A stretch of DNA of 64,000 nucleotides from Benincasa hispida. Lineage: Eukaryota > Streptophyta > Magnoliopsida > Cucurbitales > Cucurbitaceae. A program made the position numbers and the translations under genes. The notes under the pieces are model-generated. The model worked only from the letters and a program-made list of their open reading frames with translations, ran no database searches and was not told where the DNA came from. The DNA is taken from positions 47,777,802 through 47,841,801 of the forward strand of contig NC_052358.1 of the NCBI RefSeq assembly GCF_009727055.1. Reading direction: 5' to 3'. This document shows positions 43,926 to 55,622 of this stretch, one piece after another (within the stretch, counting starts at the first letter, position 1; each line of letters starts with the position of its first letter).

Positions 43926-44707
43926 TGTTAATACAGAAAGGTGAAAACAACTTCAAAGTGATTACAAATCTGTTACATTCAAGCTATCTTTAAATACACT
44001 GTGTAACTACTTGTAAAAGTGTGAGAGAAAAATTGTACAGAGCGATCAAGAAAGCTTGAGACTTATCTTGTAGCAATCTTGTAAGATTCCCTAATAAAAA
44101 AAACTCCCCTCAGCTTCTTCGTGGATGTAGGCTGTCCTTGGCCGAACCACGTAAACCATCGTGTTCATCTTTTTCCCGATCGTCTTGTTCTATCGTATAT
44201 CTTTGATCCATCGATCGTGTAGCTTTTAGCCAACGATCATTTACCTCGGCACCCCTATCGTGTAGACGCTCATCGTCTTGAACCCCATCGTCTAGACAAT
44301 CTTCAGTAAAGTCTTCATCGTCTAGACGACTCTTCCCCTATCGTCTAAACGACTTCCATCTTTACATCTCATCGCCTAGACGACTGAAGCCTCATCGCCC
44401 TGCGATTTCCGACAGCATCTCCCTTCGATTTTCTCTTTCTTTTCTCTCTATTCTCTGCAACAAAGAAAGAAAGTATAGACATTAGAGTTCTACAATCAGC
44501 AGAAGTGCCAAGTTCTAATCTCAGCCATCAAGGTGTAAGGTCGAGATCTCTCATCACACGGATTGTGCTTTTAACACATTGTTTTATTATTGTGTGAATA
44601 AGAAAAGGGGTATCTGGTATTCGTATAGGACTTGAGTATTCTTCAGCCCAAAAAGATCAAGTTTCGTGTGTGTTCTTCAACCCATATTTCTCTTATCAAG
44701 CCCAACA
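43926..44707 (+). repeat. 5' LTR of element D
   Basis: 782 bp. A TATA-like TTTAAATACAC near 43990, a polyadenylation-like CCTAATAAAA near 44091, then GTGGATGTAGGC...GGCCGAACCACGTAAA, and a U5 section 44160-44410 filled with ATCGTCTAGACGA-type palindromic units. Confidence 0.88.
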
Positions 44708-44800
44708 AATGGTATCAGAGACTACAAGAAAGTTTCAAGATTAGTCAAGATTCTAAAGAAGCAAAATCCTGGAGCCTTTCAGTTGAAATTTGAAACAGAT

Positions 44801-45508
44801 ATGGTAATAGCAAGGTATGACATTGAGAAATTTGATGGGAAAGGCAATTTTGGTTTGTGGAAAGCCAAAATCAAGGCTATCTTGGGACAACAAAGGGCAC
44901 ATAAAGCCCTAGAGGATCCAGCCAAGCTGCCAAGCACTACAACAAAAGAAGAAAAAGAAAACATGGAGCTAATTGCTCATGGAACACTGGTTTTAAACTT
45001 GTCTGACAGTGTCCTAAGGCAAGTGATTGATCAAGAGATAGCTTTTAAGATGTGGAGCAAATTGAATGAGCTATATGAGACGAAAAATTTGCCCAACAAA
45101 CTTTTCCTAAGGGAAAAGTTCTTTACCTTCAAGATGAGTGCTTCTAAATCCTTAATAGAGAATCTAGATGATTTCAAGATGATAACTACTGAATTCAAGA
45201 CTCAAAGAGAAGAGATTGGGATAGATAATGAAGCTTTTGTGCTTCTCAACTCATTGTCAGATTCTTATAAAGATGTGAAGACTGCCCTAAAACATGGGAG
45301 AGATTCCTTAACTACTGATATCATAATTTATGCTCTCAAAATCAGAGAAATGGAGCTTATTACTAGCAAGGAAGACAAGCCTAGTGCAGAGGGCTTCTTT
45401 GTAAAGGGCAAGTCAAAACAGAACAATAAGGAAAAAAGAAAACAGAGCTCAAATGAAGAAGGGAAAGAAAAGTTCAAGGTTAGATGTAAGTATTGTAAAA
45501 CAAATTGA
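44801..45508 (+). pseudogene. Element D gag (frameshifted at the zinc knuckle)
   Basis: The frame is open from 44666, but I start at 44801 because MVIARYDIEKFDGKGNFGLW aligns with the gag start of element B. It continues with FDLW-type core words, FLREKFFTFKMSASKSLIEN, QREEIGIDNEAFVLLNSLS and a basic tail. Gag is open for 235 codons to a TGA at 45506. That stop follows a zinc-knuckle start CKYCKT; the rest of the knuckle (IEHLIKDC) lies in another frame from about 45507, so a small indel has broken it. Confidence 0.85.
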
Positions 45509-45645
45509 ACATTTAATCAAAGATTGCAGAACTTTGAAGTGGAAGAATGAGCAAAAAACAAGTAATCACAACCATAACCAAAAGTCCAAACTAATCAGTC
45601 AAGTGAAGCCTCAGTTTGTGAAGACTCTTACTTTATTCAGATACT

Positions 45646-48504
45646 TTGGCTACCTCCAATTGTAAGGCAGAAGAAGAAGCTAATAAGAACCTAGATTGGG
45701 TTCTAGATTCAGGGTGTTCTTTCCACATGACACCCCATAAAAATTGGTTTAGTACATACAGAGAGTTGGATGGAGGATCTATCTACATGGGAAACAATAA
45801 CTCATGTCCAGTGGTTGGGATTGGCTCAATCTCACTAAAGCTAGAAGATGGAACAGTCAAGCTATTGAGGAATGTCAGACATGTGTCCAAGCTGAAGAGA
45901 AATCTAATTTCACTAGGTATGTTTGATTCTATTGGCTGTGAATATAGAGGCAATGAAGGTTACTGTGAAGTTTTGAAGAACAGTAAGCCTATCCTTAGAG
46001 AAGTGAAAATTAATGGAGTGTATGTTGTTCAAGGAGTTCATAAAGTTCACTCAGCTTTGATTGTGACTCAGAAGTAGCCTACTGAAGGAGATCTTTGGCA
46101 CAAAAGACTCTCACATATTAGTGTCAAAGGTCTACAAGCTCTTGCCAACCAAGGAATTCTACCTAAGGGAGTTCATCAGAGCCTATCCTTTTGTGAACAT
46201 TGTGTGATAGGAAAGGCTATTAGACAGAGTTTTGTGAAGGCTCAGCACACAACCAAGGTCATCCTTGACTATGTGCATTCGAACCTATGGGGTCATTCAC
46301 CTTTTCAGTCCTTAAGTGGAGCCAGGTATTTCTTAACCTTTGTTGATGACTATTCAAGAAAAAGTTGGATCTATTTCCTTAAATCTAAGGATTTAGTTTT
46401 TGAAAAGTCTAAAGAATGGAAGATCATGGTTGAAAAATGTCTAACTGTCAAATTAAGTGTCTAAGAACTGATAATGGACTTGAGTACTATGCAGAGGAGT
46501 TCAATGTTTTTGTAGACAACATGGTATAACTAGACACGAGACAGTTAGGTATACACCTCAGCAAAATGGGGTGGCAGAGAGATTGAACAGAACAATAATG
46601 GAGAGAGTAAGAAGCCTATTGTCTGATGCTATACTTCCTGAAAAATTTTGGGCAGAAGCAGCCTCATACACTGTCTATACACTAAACAGATGCCCTCATG
46701 CATCTCTTAATCTTCTAACCCCTAAAGAAAGATAGACCAAACAGCCTTCTAACTTGAATAACCTAAGGGTGTTTGGTTGCACTGGTTTTGTTCATCAGAG
46801 TAAAGGGAAATTGGCTGCCAGAGCTATGAAGTGTATGTTTTTGGGCTTCACAGAAGGTGTTAAGGGGTTTAGAATGTGGCACCCTACTGAGAAGAGATGC
46901 ATCACTAGCAGAGATGTTGTTTTCAGAGAAGATGAAATGTATATGTAGAGATCTAATCCTATTGTTTCAGCACCTTAAGTGAAGAATGATAAAATTGAGG
47001 TGGAGAAGTTTTAATCCCTACTTCTGATCCTTCAAGCTCTGAATCATTGTTTGATTAACTACTTCATCTAGAAGAAGAAGTAGAAGATGCCACTATTGAT
47101 CTCAAGCAAGAAGAACCAGATTTGAGAGGGTACAGCCTAGCTAAAGATAGTTAGAGAAGAACCATTGTGCCACCCTCAAGGTATGAAGACTACTTAGCTT
47201 TGAATACTTATGATTTATCTAATGAGTCAGAACCCTCAATCTTTGAAGAATCAGTGAGTTGTTCTAAAGCTAAAATGTGGATAGAAGCTATGAATGAAGA
47301 GATTGATTCACTAGAGAGAAACAATACTTGGGAGGTTACACCTTTGCTAAAGGAATGGAAGCCAATTGCATCCAAATGGGTGTACAAGTTGAAGGAGGGT
47401 TTCCTTAATGATCAAGGACCTAGAATTAAAGCTAGGTTGGTCGCTAAGGGTTTTACACAGAGGTCGGGTATTGATTTTAATGAGATTTTTTCTCCAGTGG
47501 TCAAGCAGACTTCTATCAGATTATTGTTGTCTATCGTGGCTCAAAATAACCTAGAGCTGGAGCAACTAGACGTTAAAATAGCTTTTCTACATGGCTTCCT
47601 AGAGGAAGTTATCTATATGAGCCAACCAAAGGGGTATGAGGTCAGAGGGAAGGAAGACTATGTATTCCTACTGAAAAAGTTTATCTACGGCCTCAAACAG
47701 TCCCCTAGATGCTGGAACAGAAGGTTTAGTGATTTTGTACAAAAGAATGATTTTTATAAAAGCTCCTATGACAACTGTGTTTATATAAACACAGGTTCCT
47801 ACACTCATTCTATCTACTTGTTACTATATGTGGATGACATGCTTTTATCAGGAGCAACTATGAAAGAGCTAAATAAAGTAAAAGATTTACTCAAGTCAGA
47901 GTTCAAAATGAAAGACATGGGAAATGCAACAAGAATACTAGGCATTGACATTATTAGAAACAGAAAAACTAGTATTCTAAACATTGATCAGTCACAATAT
48001 TGCAGTAAATTGTTAAAGAAGTATCAAATGACAGAGACCAAATCAGTATCAACTCTTATAGCTAACCATTTCAAACTCTCAGCAGAAAATTCACCCAGAG
48101 AATCAGATATTGAACATTAAAAGATAATGTCAACAGTCCCCTATTCCCAAGTTGTGGGAAGCTTAATGTATCTAATGGTGTCTACAAGACCTAACATTGC
48201 CTATGCTACTAGCCTGGTGAGTAAATACATAGCTAATCTGGGTAAGAGGCACTGGGAGGAAACAAAGTGGATAATGAGGTATCTTAAGGGTACTTCTAAT
48301 GCTAAACTAATGTACCAACAACTTCCAGACAGTGAACCAGAGCTGATTGGGTATGTTGACTCATATTATGTCGGAGATCTAGACAAGAGGAGGTCATTAT
48401 CAGGGTATATCTTCCTATATAAAAGGTGTGTTCTAAGCTGGAAGGCTACTTTAGAATCACTAGTAGCCCTTTCTACTCCTAAAGCAGAGTTCATTGCCCT
48501 TTCA
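45646..48504 (+). pseudogene. Element D pol, main part (PR-IN-RT, start of RH)
   Basis: Protease LDSGCSFHMTPHKNWF with intact DSG at about 45705; pre-integrase LWHKRLSHISVKGLQALANQ after a TAG at 46075-46077; integrase FVDDYSRKSWIYFLKSK at 46337 and YTPQQNGVAERLNRT at 46550; RT in one open frame 47167-48120 with KARLVAKGFTQRSGIDFNEI, QLDVKIAFLHGFL, IYGLKQSPRCW, LLYVDDMLLSGA and MGNATRILGIDIIRNRKTS; RNase H begins after a TAA at 48118-48120 and reaches ALSTPKAEFIALS, where the solo LTR interrupts it. Several stops, including ones at 46078, 46463, 46731 and 46946, rule out a full polyprotein without suppression or sequencing error. Confidence 0.9.
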
Positions 48505-50482
48505 TGATGGAACACGGGACATACGCAGCAAAATAAGGATCTAATTACACTCTAATTGCTTTTAATCAAAAGGAATTTAGCATGCGAAATGAAGGAAAAA
48601 ACAGTAAATTAACTTACCTTTGAAGCTCCCGAAAATTGCTTTTCCTCGCTGAATCTCGACCCGAACTCTTTCGGACAACCGCTAGAGTTGACCTGACTCA
48701 GAACCAGGTTGTGGGACCTGATAGATGAAGAAAATCGAAAAAGAGAAACAGATGGAAAAAGAAATGGATCTTTGGGTTGGGTTTTGGGTTATGAATTTTT
48801 CTCAAAGAAAAAAGTTTTTTTTCAGCCCAAATTTGAAAAAACAATTTTGGCAAAATGGGTAAAAGTTTTTCAACCAAATTGAAAAGCCTAATTTATAGAA
48901 AAAAAAAACCATGCAACAATTCCATGAACTAAATCCATAAAAACCTAATACCTATAATTCACTATCTTAGTGGACTTAATGTCTCCACTATAAGCCAACA
49001 CCTAGCCCACTATTTTGTTAGTGGAATTATCCAACAAAAGTTTGGATTTTCTCACTAACTTTAGTCAAAGGGCAAAATAGTCATTTTGTCAAAGTCAAAC
49101 TTTGACCAAAAAGTCAACATTTTGATTTTTTATGATTTTTCCGTGTTGACTATTTGACCTCCCGAGCATGAATTCGCATTCATTTTCTCGAAAATTCAAA
49201 TCACATTTGAATATAAGGTCGGTCAAAGTTTGACTTTTAAAAGTCAAAAGTCAACTCTTTGACTTTTTACATCTTTGACCATTTCCATCATTTTCGAGCT
49301 TCCGAATATGAACGTATTCATATTCTTGATATTTAAATCACATTTAAACATTAAAGCTGTATCTCTAAACTGAAAAGTCGACCACTATATCACATATACT
49401 TGTCGGTTTCTCTCTCTTCACCTAATTCGAACAATTCGAATCATTCTATCACACTATTTAAAGTTTATTCCATATGAGCTAATAGGGGAACCTAATGGAC
49501 CTACAGATCATGGGCTCCAACAATTCGAGATTAACCGATAAAATTCTTTGACCTAATTAATCAACATTTGTTAACTAACGGGTCATTCCACTAAAGTCCC
49601 GTAGTTGCACTCCCCTCACTGTAGTATTATTTCTGTCCATCTGATATAACCATAATCAGTAAGCTAATCCTTCACAGGTTTTCGTAATATCGGCTGGGTC
49701 ATAAAAAAACTGTTTTACCCCCAAGACTACATCTTGTTCCTTAAGTTCCATATCCTCTAATGAACAATTGGTTTAAAGTCCAACCTATAAACCGAACCCC
49801 CCTCAGGGCCAAGGAAGGGTGGGGCCCCCTTGTTCAAGACCTGGATTCAGTACTAAAGGGAATAACCTATCTACTATCCCTATAACGGGTAAGAGTGAAT
49901 TCTGTCTTGCACCCTATGTTCCTAGCTATCCACCTGATCTTCACTCTGAAATGAGAGGCTTATTGGGCCAGCGATGATGAACTGCTCTCACCTATGCAGA
50001 TCTAAGGATAATTCCGAGTGAACAGAAGTTCATAATTAGCTCAGGATTAAGATTAAGTTATTTAGGTCATCAATTAACGAAATAGTCAGTTTTATACATA
50101 AAACGGCATTTAGAACGTAAAAAGTAACTATTTCATGATTCAGTCTTATGCAAACTCATTGCATAGGATGCCCTCACTCACATAACTCTATATGAACGAT
50201 TCAGGATCACATCATTTGTACTAACTACAAAGTGGGTCGCATCCAGAGTGTCCCCAGAATAAGGCGCCCAATCTTATTTATATACTATAGACTATTTTGG
50301 CTATATATTTGAACTTGATCCACATTTATGTCACTATATAAAGTTCAAGCTACATTAAATAGCCTCAGGACCTTAGTTTATTGGATTCAAGATTACAATT
50401 TCAATAACAACTTTATCGAAAAACAAAACAGAATATGTTTATTAATTTACAAACTACGAGTTTTAGGACATAAAATCCAACA
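48505..50482 (-). mobile_element. A-family solo LTR in element D
   Basis: 1978 bp, running on the minus strand from TGTTGGATTTTATGTCCTAA (50482 side) to a GTTCCATCA end at 48505. Flanks TTTCA (48500-48504) and TTTTA (50483-50487) are a target duplication with one change. The interior shares AATTCTGTCTTGCACCCTAT, GGGTAAGAGTG, CTCATTTC and the other ordered words of the A family LTR. RNase H coding continues across it as FIALS-EAVKEGL. No internal region, so a solo LTR. Confidence 0.92.
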
Positions 50483-50487
50483 TTTTA

Positions 50488-50800
50488 GAGGCAGTAAAGG
50501 AAGGCCTATGTCTAAAGGGTCTTCTATGTGACTTCGGAATTAAACAGAATACAGAGAAGATATTTTGTGACAATCAAAGCACCATACATTTATCTAAGCA
50601 TCCTCAGTACCATAATAGAACTAAACATATTGATGTTAAATATCATTTCATTCGAGAACAGATAGAAGCAAAACAGATAGAAGTTCTGAAAGTTCATACC
50701 TTAGAGAATGCCTCGACATATTGACAAAGACAGTCACTTAGCTCAAACTACAGAAGTGCCTTGATATTATAGGGTTTGAGCTGAGAGACAAAGGTTAAAG
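50488..50800 (+). pseudogene. Element D RNase H, C-terminal part
   Basis: Continues the gene broken at 48504 with EAVKEGLCLKGLLCDFGIKQ and a QSTIHLSKHPQYHNRTKHID-type tail, then KYHFIREQIEAKQIEVLKVH. Frame is lost at about 50705 (ATGCCTCGACATATTGAC where the paralogue reads DMLTKxV), so the end is degraded. It is followed directly by the polypurine tract and 3' LTR. Confidence 0.85.
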
Positions 50801-50860
50801 AAGAAGACAGTCAGATCAGAGAAGCTGAAGAAAACTTGAAGTTTATTTCAAGGTGGAGAT

Positions 50861-51647
50861 TGTTAATACGGAAAGGTGAAAACAACTTCAAAGTGGTTAC
50901 AAATCTATTACATTCAAGCTACCTTTAAATACACTGTGTAACTAATTGTAAAAGTGTGAGAGAAAAATTGTACAAAGTGATCAAGAAAGCTTTTGAGACT
51001 TATCTTGTAGCAATCTTGTAAGATTCCCTAATAAAAAACTCCCGTCAGCTTCTCCATGGACGTAGGCTATCGTTGGACGAACCACGTAAACCATCGTGTT
51101 CATCTTCTTCTCGATCGTCTTGTTCTATCGTGTACCTTTGATCCATCGATCGTGTAGCTTTTAGCCAATGATCGTTTACCTCGGCACCCCTGTAGTGTAG
51201 ACGCTCATCGTCTTGAACCCCATCGTCTAGACGATCTTCAGTAAAGCCTTCATCGTCTAGATGACTCTTCCCTTATCGTCTAGACGACTTCCAGCTTTAC
51301 ATCTCATCGCCTAGAAGACTGAAGCCTCATCGCCCCTGCGATTTCCAGCAACATCTCCCTCCGATTCTCTCTTTTCTTTTCTCTCTATTTTCTCTGCAAC
51401 AAAGAAAAGAAAAGTATAGACATTAGAGTTCTACAATCAGCAGAAGTGCCAAGTTCTAATCTCAGCCATCAAGGTGTAAGGTCGAGATCTCTCATCACAC
51501 GGATTGTGCTTTTAGCACATTGTTTGTGTTTGTGTGAATAAGAAAGGTGGTATCCGGTATTCGTATAGAGCCTGAGTATTCTTCAGCCCAAAAAGATCAA
51601 GTACAGTGTGTATTCTTCAGCCCATATTTCTCTTATCAAGCCCAACA
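50861..51647 (+). repeat. 3' LTR of element D
   Basis: 787 bp. Very similar to 43926-44707 with scattered substitutions, including in the U5 array (for example TGTAGTGTAGACG for TATCGTGTAGACG). Confidence 0.9.
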
Positions 51648-51654
51648 AACACTT

Positions 51655-51830
51655 TTTCATATGATTCGAATTATGGTTCGAGCAGACTTATTTGAGTTAT
51701 CGAAGTGCTTTTATTCACTTGGCATAGCTTTCTTTGTATATTACTTTTTTCACTCTTTGAAAATTTGTGTCATTGAACAATATCTTCTTTGTATTAATCA
51801 ATGAAAAGTTCCTTTCTTGTAAACAATAAA
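51655..51830 (+). mobile_element. Possible LINE 3' tail
   Basis: T-rich stretch ending TTAATCAATGAAAAGTTCCTTTCTTGTAAACAA, which resembles the tail at 38030-38197 (AAAAGTTCCATTTCTTG) but lacks a clean poly-A. The open frame over this part has no family motif. Confidence 0.35.
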
Positions 51831-52349
51831 TAACTAAAAGGACTGGTCCTTCACATTCCTTTTCAGCATCAAAAACAGGTTAATTGTGTAAATGAGATGT
51901 GGAACACTGTAGCTTTAATTCATAAACCTCCTTGCCAGTTTCTGCATGACACTAAGCACTCTCTATGTCACACCCCACAAAAATGGTTCTTTAAATTGCG
52001 CCACCAAGAGGCATAAGACTCCATTAGCACGTCCAAGAGGGAGTCAAAACCCATCAGAAGGCATTCCAAAGTCCCCATGCAAGACTGATGCGAGTGCCCA
52101 TGTCAAGACGCCCACATGCTCAGGCACAGGCATACAAGGACATGGCAAGGCACGCACATACCCAGATAGGTGCCAAGGAAAGCGCCCCGTCGAGCACCCA
52201 TGTGCGCCATTATGCACGCGGCCAAGCGAGCGCACACGCCTAGGAGAGGCACCCTCGTAAGGGTCTCGAGGTGATTGTGCGACACTTGTTCTCACCCTCG
52301 AACAAGTCAGCCAATCCAAATCCGAATAGCCGATGGCACAATGGGTGTT

Positions 52350-52737
52350 TCTCACAACCTCCACTCTCATTCTTGAGAAAATGTTTTAGAAAACGGGTTT
52401 AGAGGAAATGGTTTTCTCAAACGTTGAAAGCATGATTAAGCAATGAAGATTAGTCGTACAATTAGAAGCAATAAGCAACAACGTGGCTTTATAGCATACA
52501 ACTTACGAGTATGAGGATATAATGATTAGTCTTACCCCCATATAGTGCATTCTGAATAAAAACATATCCCCACCCTTGCATATGAAAATGGGTGAGCGGT
52601 CATACACTAAGAAAAGTACGTAAAAAGTAAACTATCTAGCAAAAGGAAATATATAGGATGAAAGCATGGTAAAAAGGGGTGTAGGCGAACATGCGGCCAT
52701 GGGCAACACGCCCTAGACAAGCATGACCTTGACATTC
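52350..52737. repeat. 385-bp duplication inside the probable LTR, left copy
   Basis: Left copy of a block repeated at 53611-53996. Shared ordered words: AAAGCATGATTAAGCAATGA, AGATTAGTCGTA, AAGCAATAAGCAACAAC, GATTAGTCTTACC, TAGTGCATTCTGAA, AAGGAAATATATAGGATGAA, ATGGGCAACACG. The two copies flank the A-family LTR fragment. Confidence 0.85.
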
Positions 52738-52744
52738 TCCCTTC

Positions 52745-53609
52745 ACAAGTTATTTGTAATAACGACTAGGTCAATAGTTGTTTTACCCTTAAGATTACCT
52801 TTTGTTTCTTAAGTCCTACTGATCCTCTAATGAACAATTGATTTGTGATAATCATCAAACCGAGTCCTTCTCGAGCCAATGAGAGGGTGGGACCCCTTGT
52901 TCAAGACCCGGAGTCAGAACTTAAGGGAACAACCTCTCTACTATTTCTAAAAGCGGGTATGAATGGATTCCATCTTGCACCCTATGTCCTCAACTATCTA
53001 CTCGATCTTATCCTTGAAATGGAAGACTTATTAAGTCGGCGCTGTTAAGCCAACCCTTACCCATGAAAATCTAAGGACAATCCCAAATAAATAAGAGTTC
53101 ATAGTTGGCTCATGATTAAGGTCAAGTTACCTAGGTCATCGCTTTGAAATAGTCAGTCTTAAACAGTAAACAACATTATAAAGTAAGAGTGACTAATTTC
53201 TTGGTCCGATCTTATACAAACTCTTTGCATAGGATGCCCCCAGTCGCATGTCTCCACATGAACGAATTAGGATCACTTCTTTTGTAGCACTTTACAACAA
53301 TTTTAATATCTACAAAGTGGACCACATCCGATAGAGAACAGGATAAAGTACCTAGCCTTATCCATATACTATAGACCATTTTGGCTATTTACTCGAACTT
53401 GATCCTCTTACATCTCTATATAAAGTTCAAGTACTCATGTAATAGCCATAGATGTTAGTTTATTGGATTTAGGTTATTTCTAAAATAAAATGAGCAATTC
53501 ATGCATTCAATAACAACTTTATTGAATCAAACTTCAATAACATCTATATTGATTAACAGAATAAGTTTATTGTTTACAAACTACGAGTTTTAAGACATAA
53601 AATCCAACA
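52745..53609 (-). mobile_element. Truncated A-family LTR
   Basis: Minus-strand A-family LTR, 5' part only: it begins on the minus strand with TGTTGGATTTTATGTCTTAA at 53609 and is lost after about 865 bp, at 52745. It contains GGCCATTTTGG-type and TTCAAGACCCGGAGTCAG words also present at 61960-62000. The missing half and lack of target duplication contrast with 48505-50482 and 60681-62640. Confidence 0.85.
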
Positions 53610-53610
53610 C

Positions 53611-53996
53611 GTTTCTCTTCAACCTCCACCCCCATTAGGTTTTAGAAAACAGATTTAGAGGAAAGGGTTTTCACAAACGTTTGAAAGCATGATTAAGCAA
53701 TGAAGATTAGTCGTAAAGCTAGAAAGCAATAAGCAACAACATGACTTTATAGCATACAACTCATGGGTATCAGGATATGATGATTAGTCTTACCTTTCTA
53801 TAGTGCATTCTGAACAAAAACACGTCCCCCACCCTTGTATATGGATGGGTGAATGGTCATATACTAAGAAAAATACATAGAAAGTAAACTACCTAGCAAA
53901 AGGAAATATATAGGATGAAAGCATGGTAAAAAAGGGTGGAGGCGGACATGCAGCCATGGGCAACACGTCTTAGACAAGCATGACCGTGACACGTGG
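53611..53996. repeat. 385-bp duplication inside the probable LTR, right copy
   Basis: Right copy of 52350-52737, with small differences (for example TGGAGGCGGACATGCAGCC for TGTAGGCGAACATGCGGCC). Confidence 0.85.
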
Positions 53997-54039
53997 CCCT
54001 CAGGCAGACATGCCCAGCATGCGCGCCCACATCTCAAAC

Positions 54040-54540
54040 CCCTTAAGAAGATGCTAGAAGACGCATGGCCGTCCAAGACGGCTCTGAAAGATTCTAGAAG
54101 GCTCGAGGCAAGGCCAGACTACTCGCCCAAGGCCTAGATAATCCCAGTCAGTCCTAGATAGCACTAAACAGTGCCAATACTCACGAGAAGTGCCTAGACG
54201 TGTCTAAAAGCATCCAGATAGTCTCATATTGTCCTGGATGGGCCTAGACAGCCGTACAATGTGTTGGAATGGGCTAGATAGCTCCACACAGTCCCAGAAG
54301 CCTCTAGAAAGGCCTAGATAGTGTCAGAACATGCTGGATGACTCTAGATGGCTCATGGACATGCTAGACTGTCCCAATACCACTCTAAATGTACATGTTC
54401 TAGATTTCTCTGTAATGGTCTAGAATTGTTTATGGGAGTCTAGAAAGGTCATGAATGTACTTGGTAGTGTATGGAAAGGCCTAGAATGGCTTAGAGATGT
54501 GTCAAGACACCTTGAGAAGTATCTAGAAGTGCCATGAACG
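54040..54540. repeat. CTAGA-rich degenerate array
   Basis: Within 500 bp the pentamer CTAGA occurs about sixteen times in contexts such as GCCTAGATAGT, CCTCTAGAAAGGCC and GCTAGATAGCTCC, spaced roughly 20-40 bp. It lies just upstream of the predicted TATA box of the LTR. No gene is present. Confidence 0.7.
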
Positions 54541-54858
54541 ACCTATTTAGGCGTTTTAGAGGGCTTAGGTCAGTGGGGCTTCTCTATAAATAGTTCAAGA
54601 GGGCTCATTTGTACACAATCAAGCCAGGCAAGTACCTAAGTGCCTTCAATAGGAAAAAGCTCTTCATAAAGGCTTAATTGGTATTTCTTTGATAGTATGA
54701 TAGCCCAAGTGCCCCACATTCGGTTAGCTCAAAAAACAACCACGTGACATCTAGTTCACTTTCATAATACATTCTTTTGAAAGACACCCAAAAAGAAGTA
54801 TTTGATATCAAATGTTACTTGGTCCACTATGAATAAATACAAAAGCAATGTTCAGATA

Positions 54859-55122
54859 TGTTAAATCACCGATTAACCTAAACGCTTAAGTTGATGGGGT
54901 GAATGTAAATTTAATATTATATCTCTAACACTCATGTCACTTGATAAAATATGTAGAAGACCCAATAAGTGAAAATCAATAAGAATTGGGGAGGAAATAA
55001 TATTGCAAGAGTTTAAACTCAGGACCTCCTGAACCACCTACTCTGATACCATGTTAAATCACCGATAACCCAAAAGTTTAAACTGATAGGTGAAAGTAAA
55101 ATTAATATTATATCAACTAACA
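54859..55122 (-). mobile_element. TRIM element
   Basis: A 264-bp minus-strand element with LTRs 54859-54930 (72 bp) and 55052-55122 (71 bp), both TGTTAAATCACCGAT... to CTAACA. Next to the right LTR CTCTGATACCA (55041-55051) is the complement of the primer site TGGTATCAGAG. Flanks AGATA (54854-54858) and GGATA (55123-55127) may be a target duplication with one change. No coding capacity; relies on other elements to move. Same family as 36979-37303. Confidence 0.82.
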
Positions 55123-55325
55123 GGATATTAAAACAAAAATATATATTGCAAATTTGCAACTGATATTTTTCATTGATGTTTAAGTGGCCTTTTTAACTCT
55201 CCACTTTTTTCTAATATAACCATTTACATACAAAATTTTCCTTTACAATATCTTCAATACACTAAAATGAAGATTAAAAAAATGGTCAAAACTGTGAGGA
55301 GGATTACTCCTTGTTCTTAAATCAT

Positions 55326-55622
55326 TCATGAAGCATGCAGTCCAGAAGTAACATCAATGAAGGCTTCTTCTTTGCAGGGAATTGTCAAACGTCCAGTTGG
55401 GTGGCTGAATCCAAACTCTTCTTCAGCCCTATTAAGCAAATCTATAAATGAAGGATGACTCAAGTAAGATATCGGAACGAAAAACCGTTTTCTTTCAGTT
55501 TCTCCTACGTACACTGGAATGTGACCTTTAGGAACATTGGACTGACATTTTGCAGAAACAGACTGCATCTTGAGAATTTGCTTGGCGGCACCAAGGAGGA
55601 CCGAAGGAAAACGAATTCCCAT
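55326..55622 (-). CDS. SAUR auxin-responsive protein (subgroup beta, copy 4)
   Basis: A 98-residue intact SAUR. The frame is open 14 codons upstream, but Met at 55622 starts the family leader MGIRFPSVLLGAAKQILKM, which has one extra Ala compared with the others. Core: [49 protein letters not shown] and tail [18 protein letters not shown] replaces the usual HPTGG, and TSGL replaces TSRL, so two conserved positions have drifted. Predicted function as for the family. It is the rightmost host gene in the window. Confidence 0.92.
   Translation of the reverse strand: MGIRFPSVLLGAAKQILKMQSVSAKCQSNVPKGHIPVYVGETERKRFFVPISYLSHPSFIDLLNRAEEEFGFSHPTGRLTIPCKEEAFIDVTSGLHAS

Larger units (their letters stand above)
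43926..51647 (+). mobile_element. Element D: Ty1/copia retrotransposon with nested solo LTR
   Basis: Plus-strand copia element, 7722 bp including a 1978-bp solo LTR. LTRs 43926-44707 and 50861-51647 run TGTTAATAC(A/G)GAAAGG to AAGCCCAACA. Flanks AATAC (43921-43925) and AACAC (51648-51652) form a 5-bp target duplication with one change. Primer site TGGTATCAGAGA at 44710-44721; AAGGTGGAGAT before the 3' LTR is the polypurine tract. Gag and long pieces of pol remain open, making this the best preserved element in the window, though stops and frameshifts are present. Confidence 0.95.
51966..54749 (+). mobile_element. Probable gypsy-type solo LTR
   Basis: A 2784-bp block with ends TGTCACACCCC and CACGTGACA, giving 6-bp inverted termini TGTCAC/GTGACA, flanked by TCTA on both sides (51962-51965 and 54750-54753). 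A TATA box (CTCTATAAATAGTTC) near 54581-54595 is followed by a short leader-like stretch, as in an LTR read on the plus strand. It is more GC-rich than its neighbours. A truncated A-family LTR (52745-53609) lies inside, flanked by two copies of about 385 bp. Family assignment to gypsy is from the TGTCAC start only. Confidence 0.55.

Noticed and set aside
51946..52370. Open frames of about 105 codons on both strands
   Set aside because: Cys/His/Pro-rich chance frames in GC-rich LTR sequence; no domain and no start context; both strands equally open.
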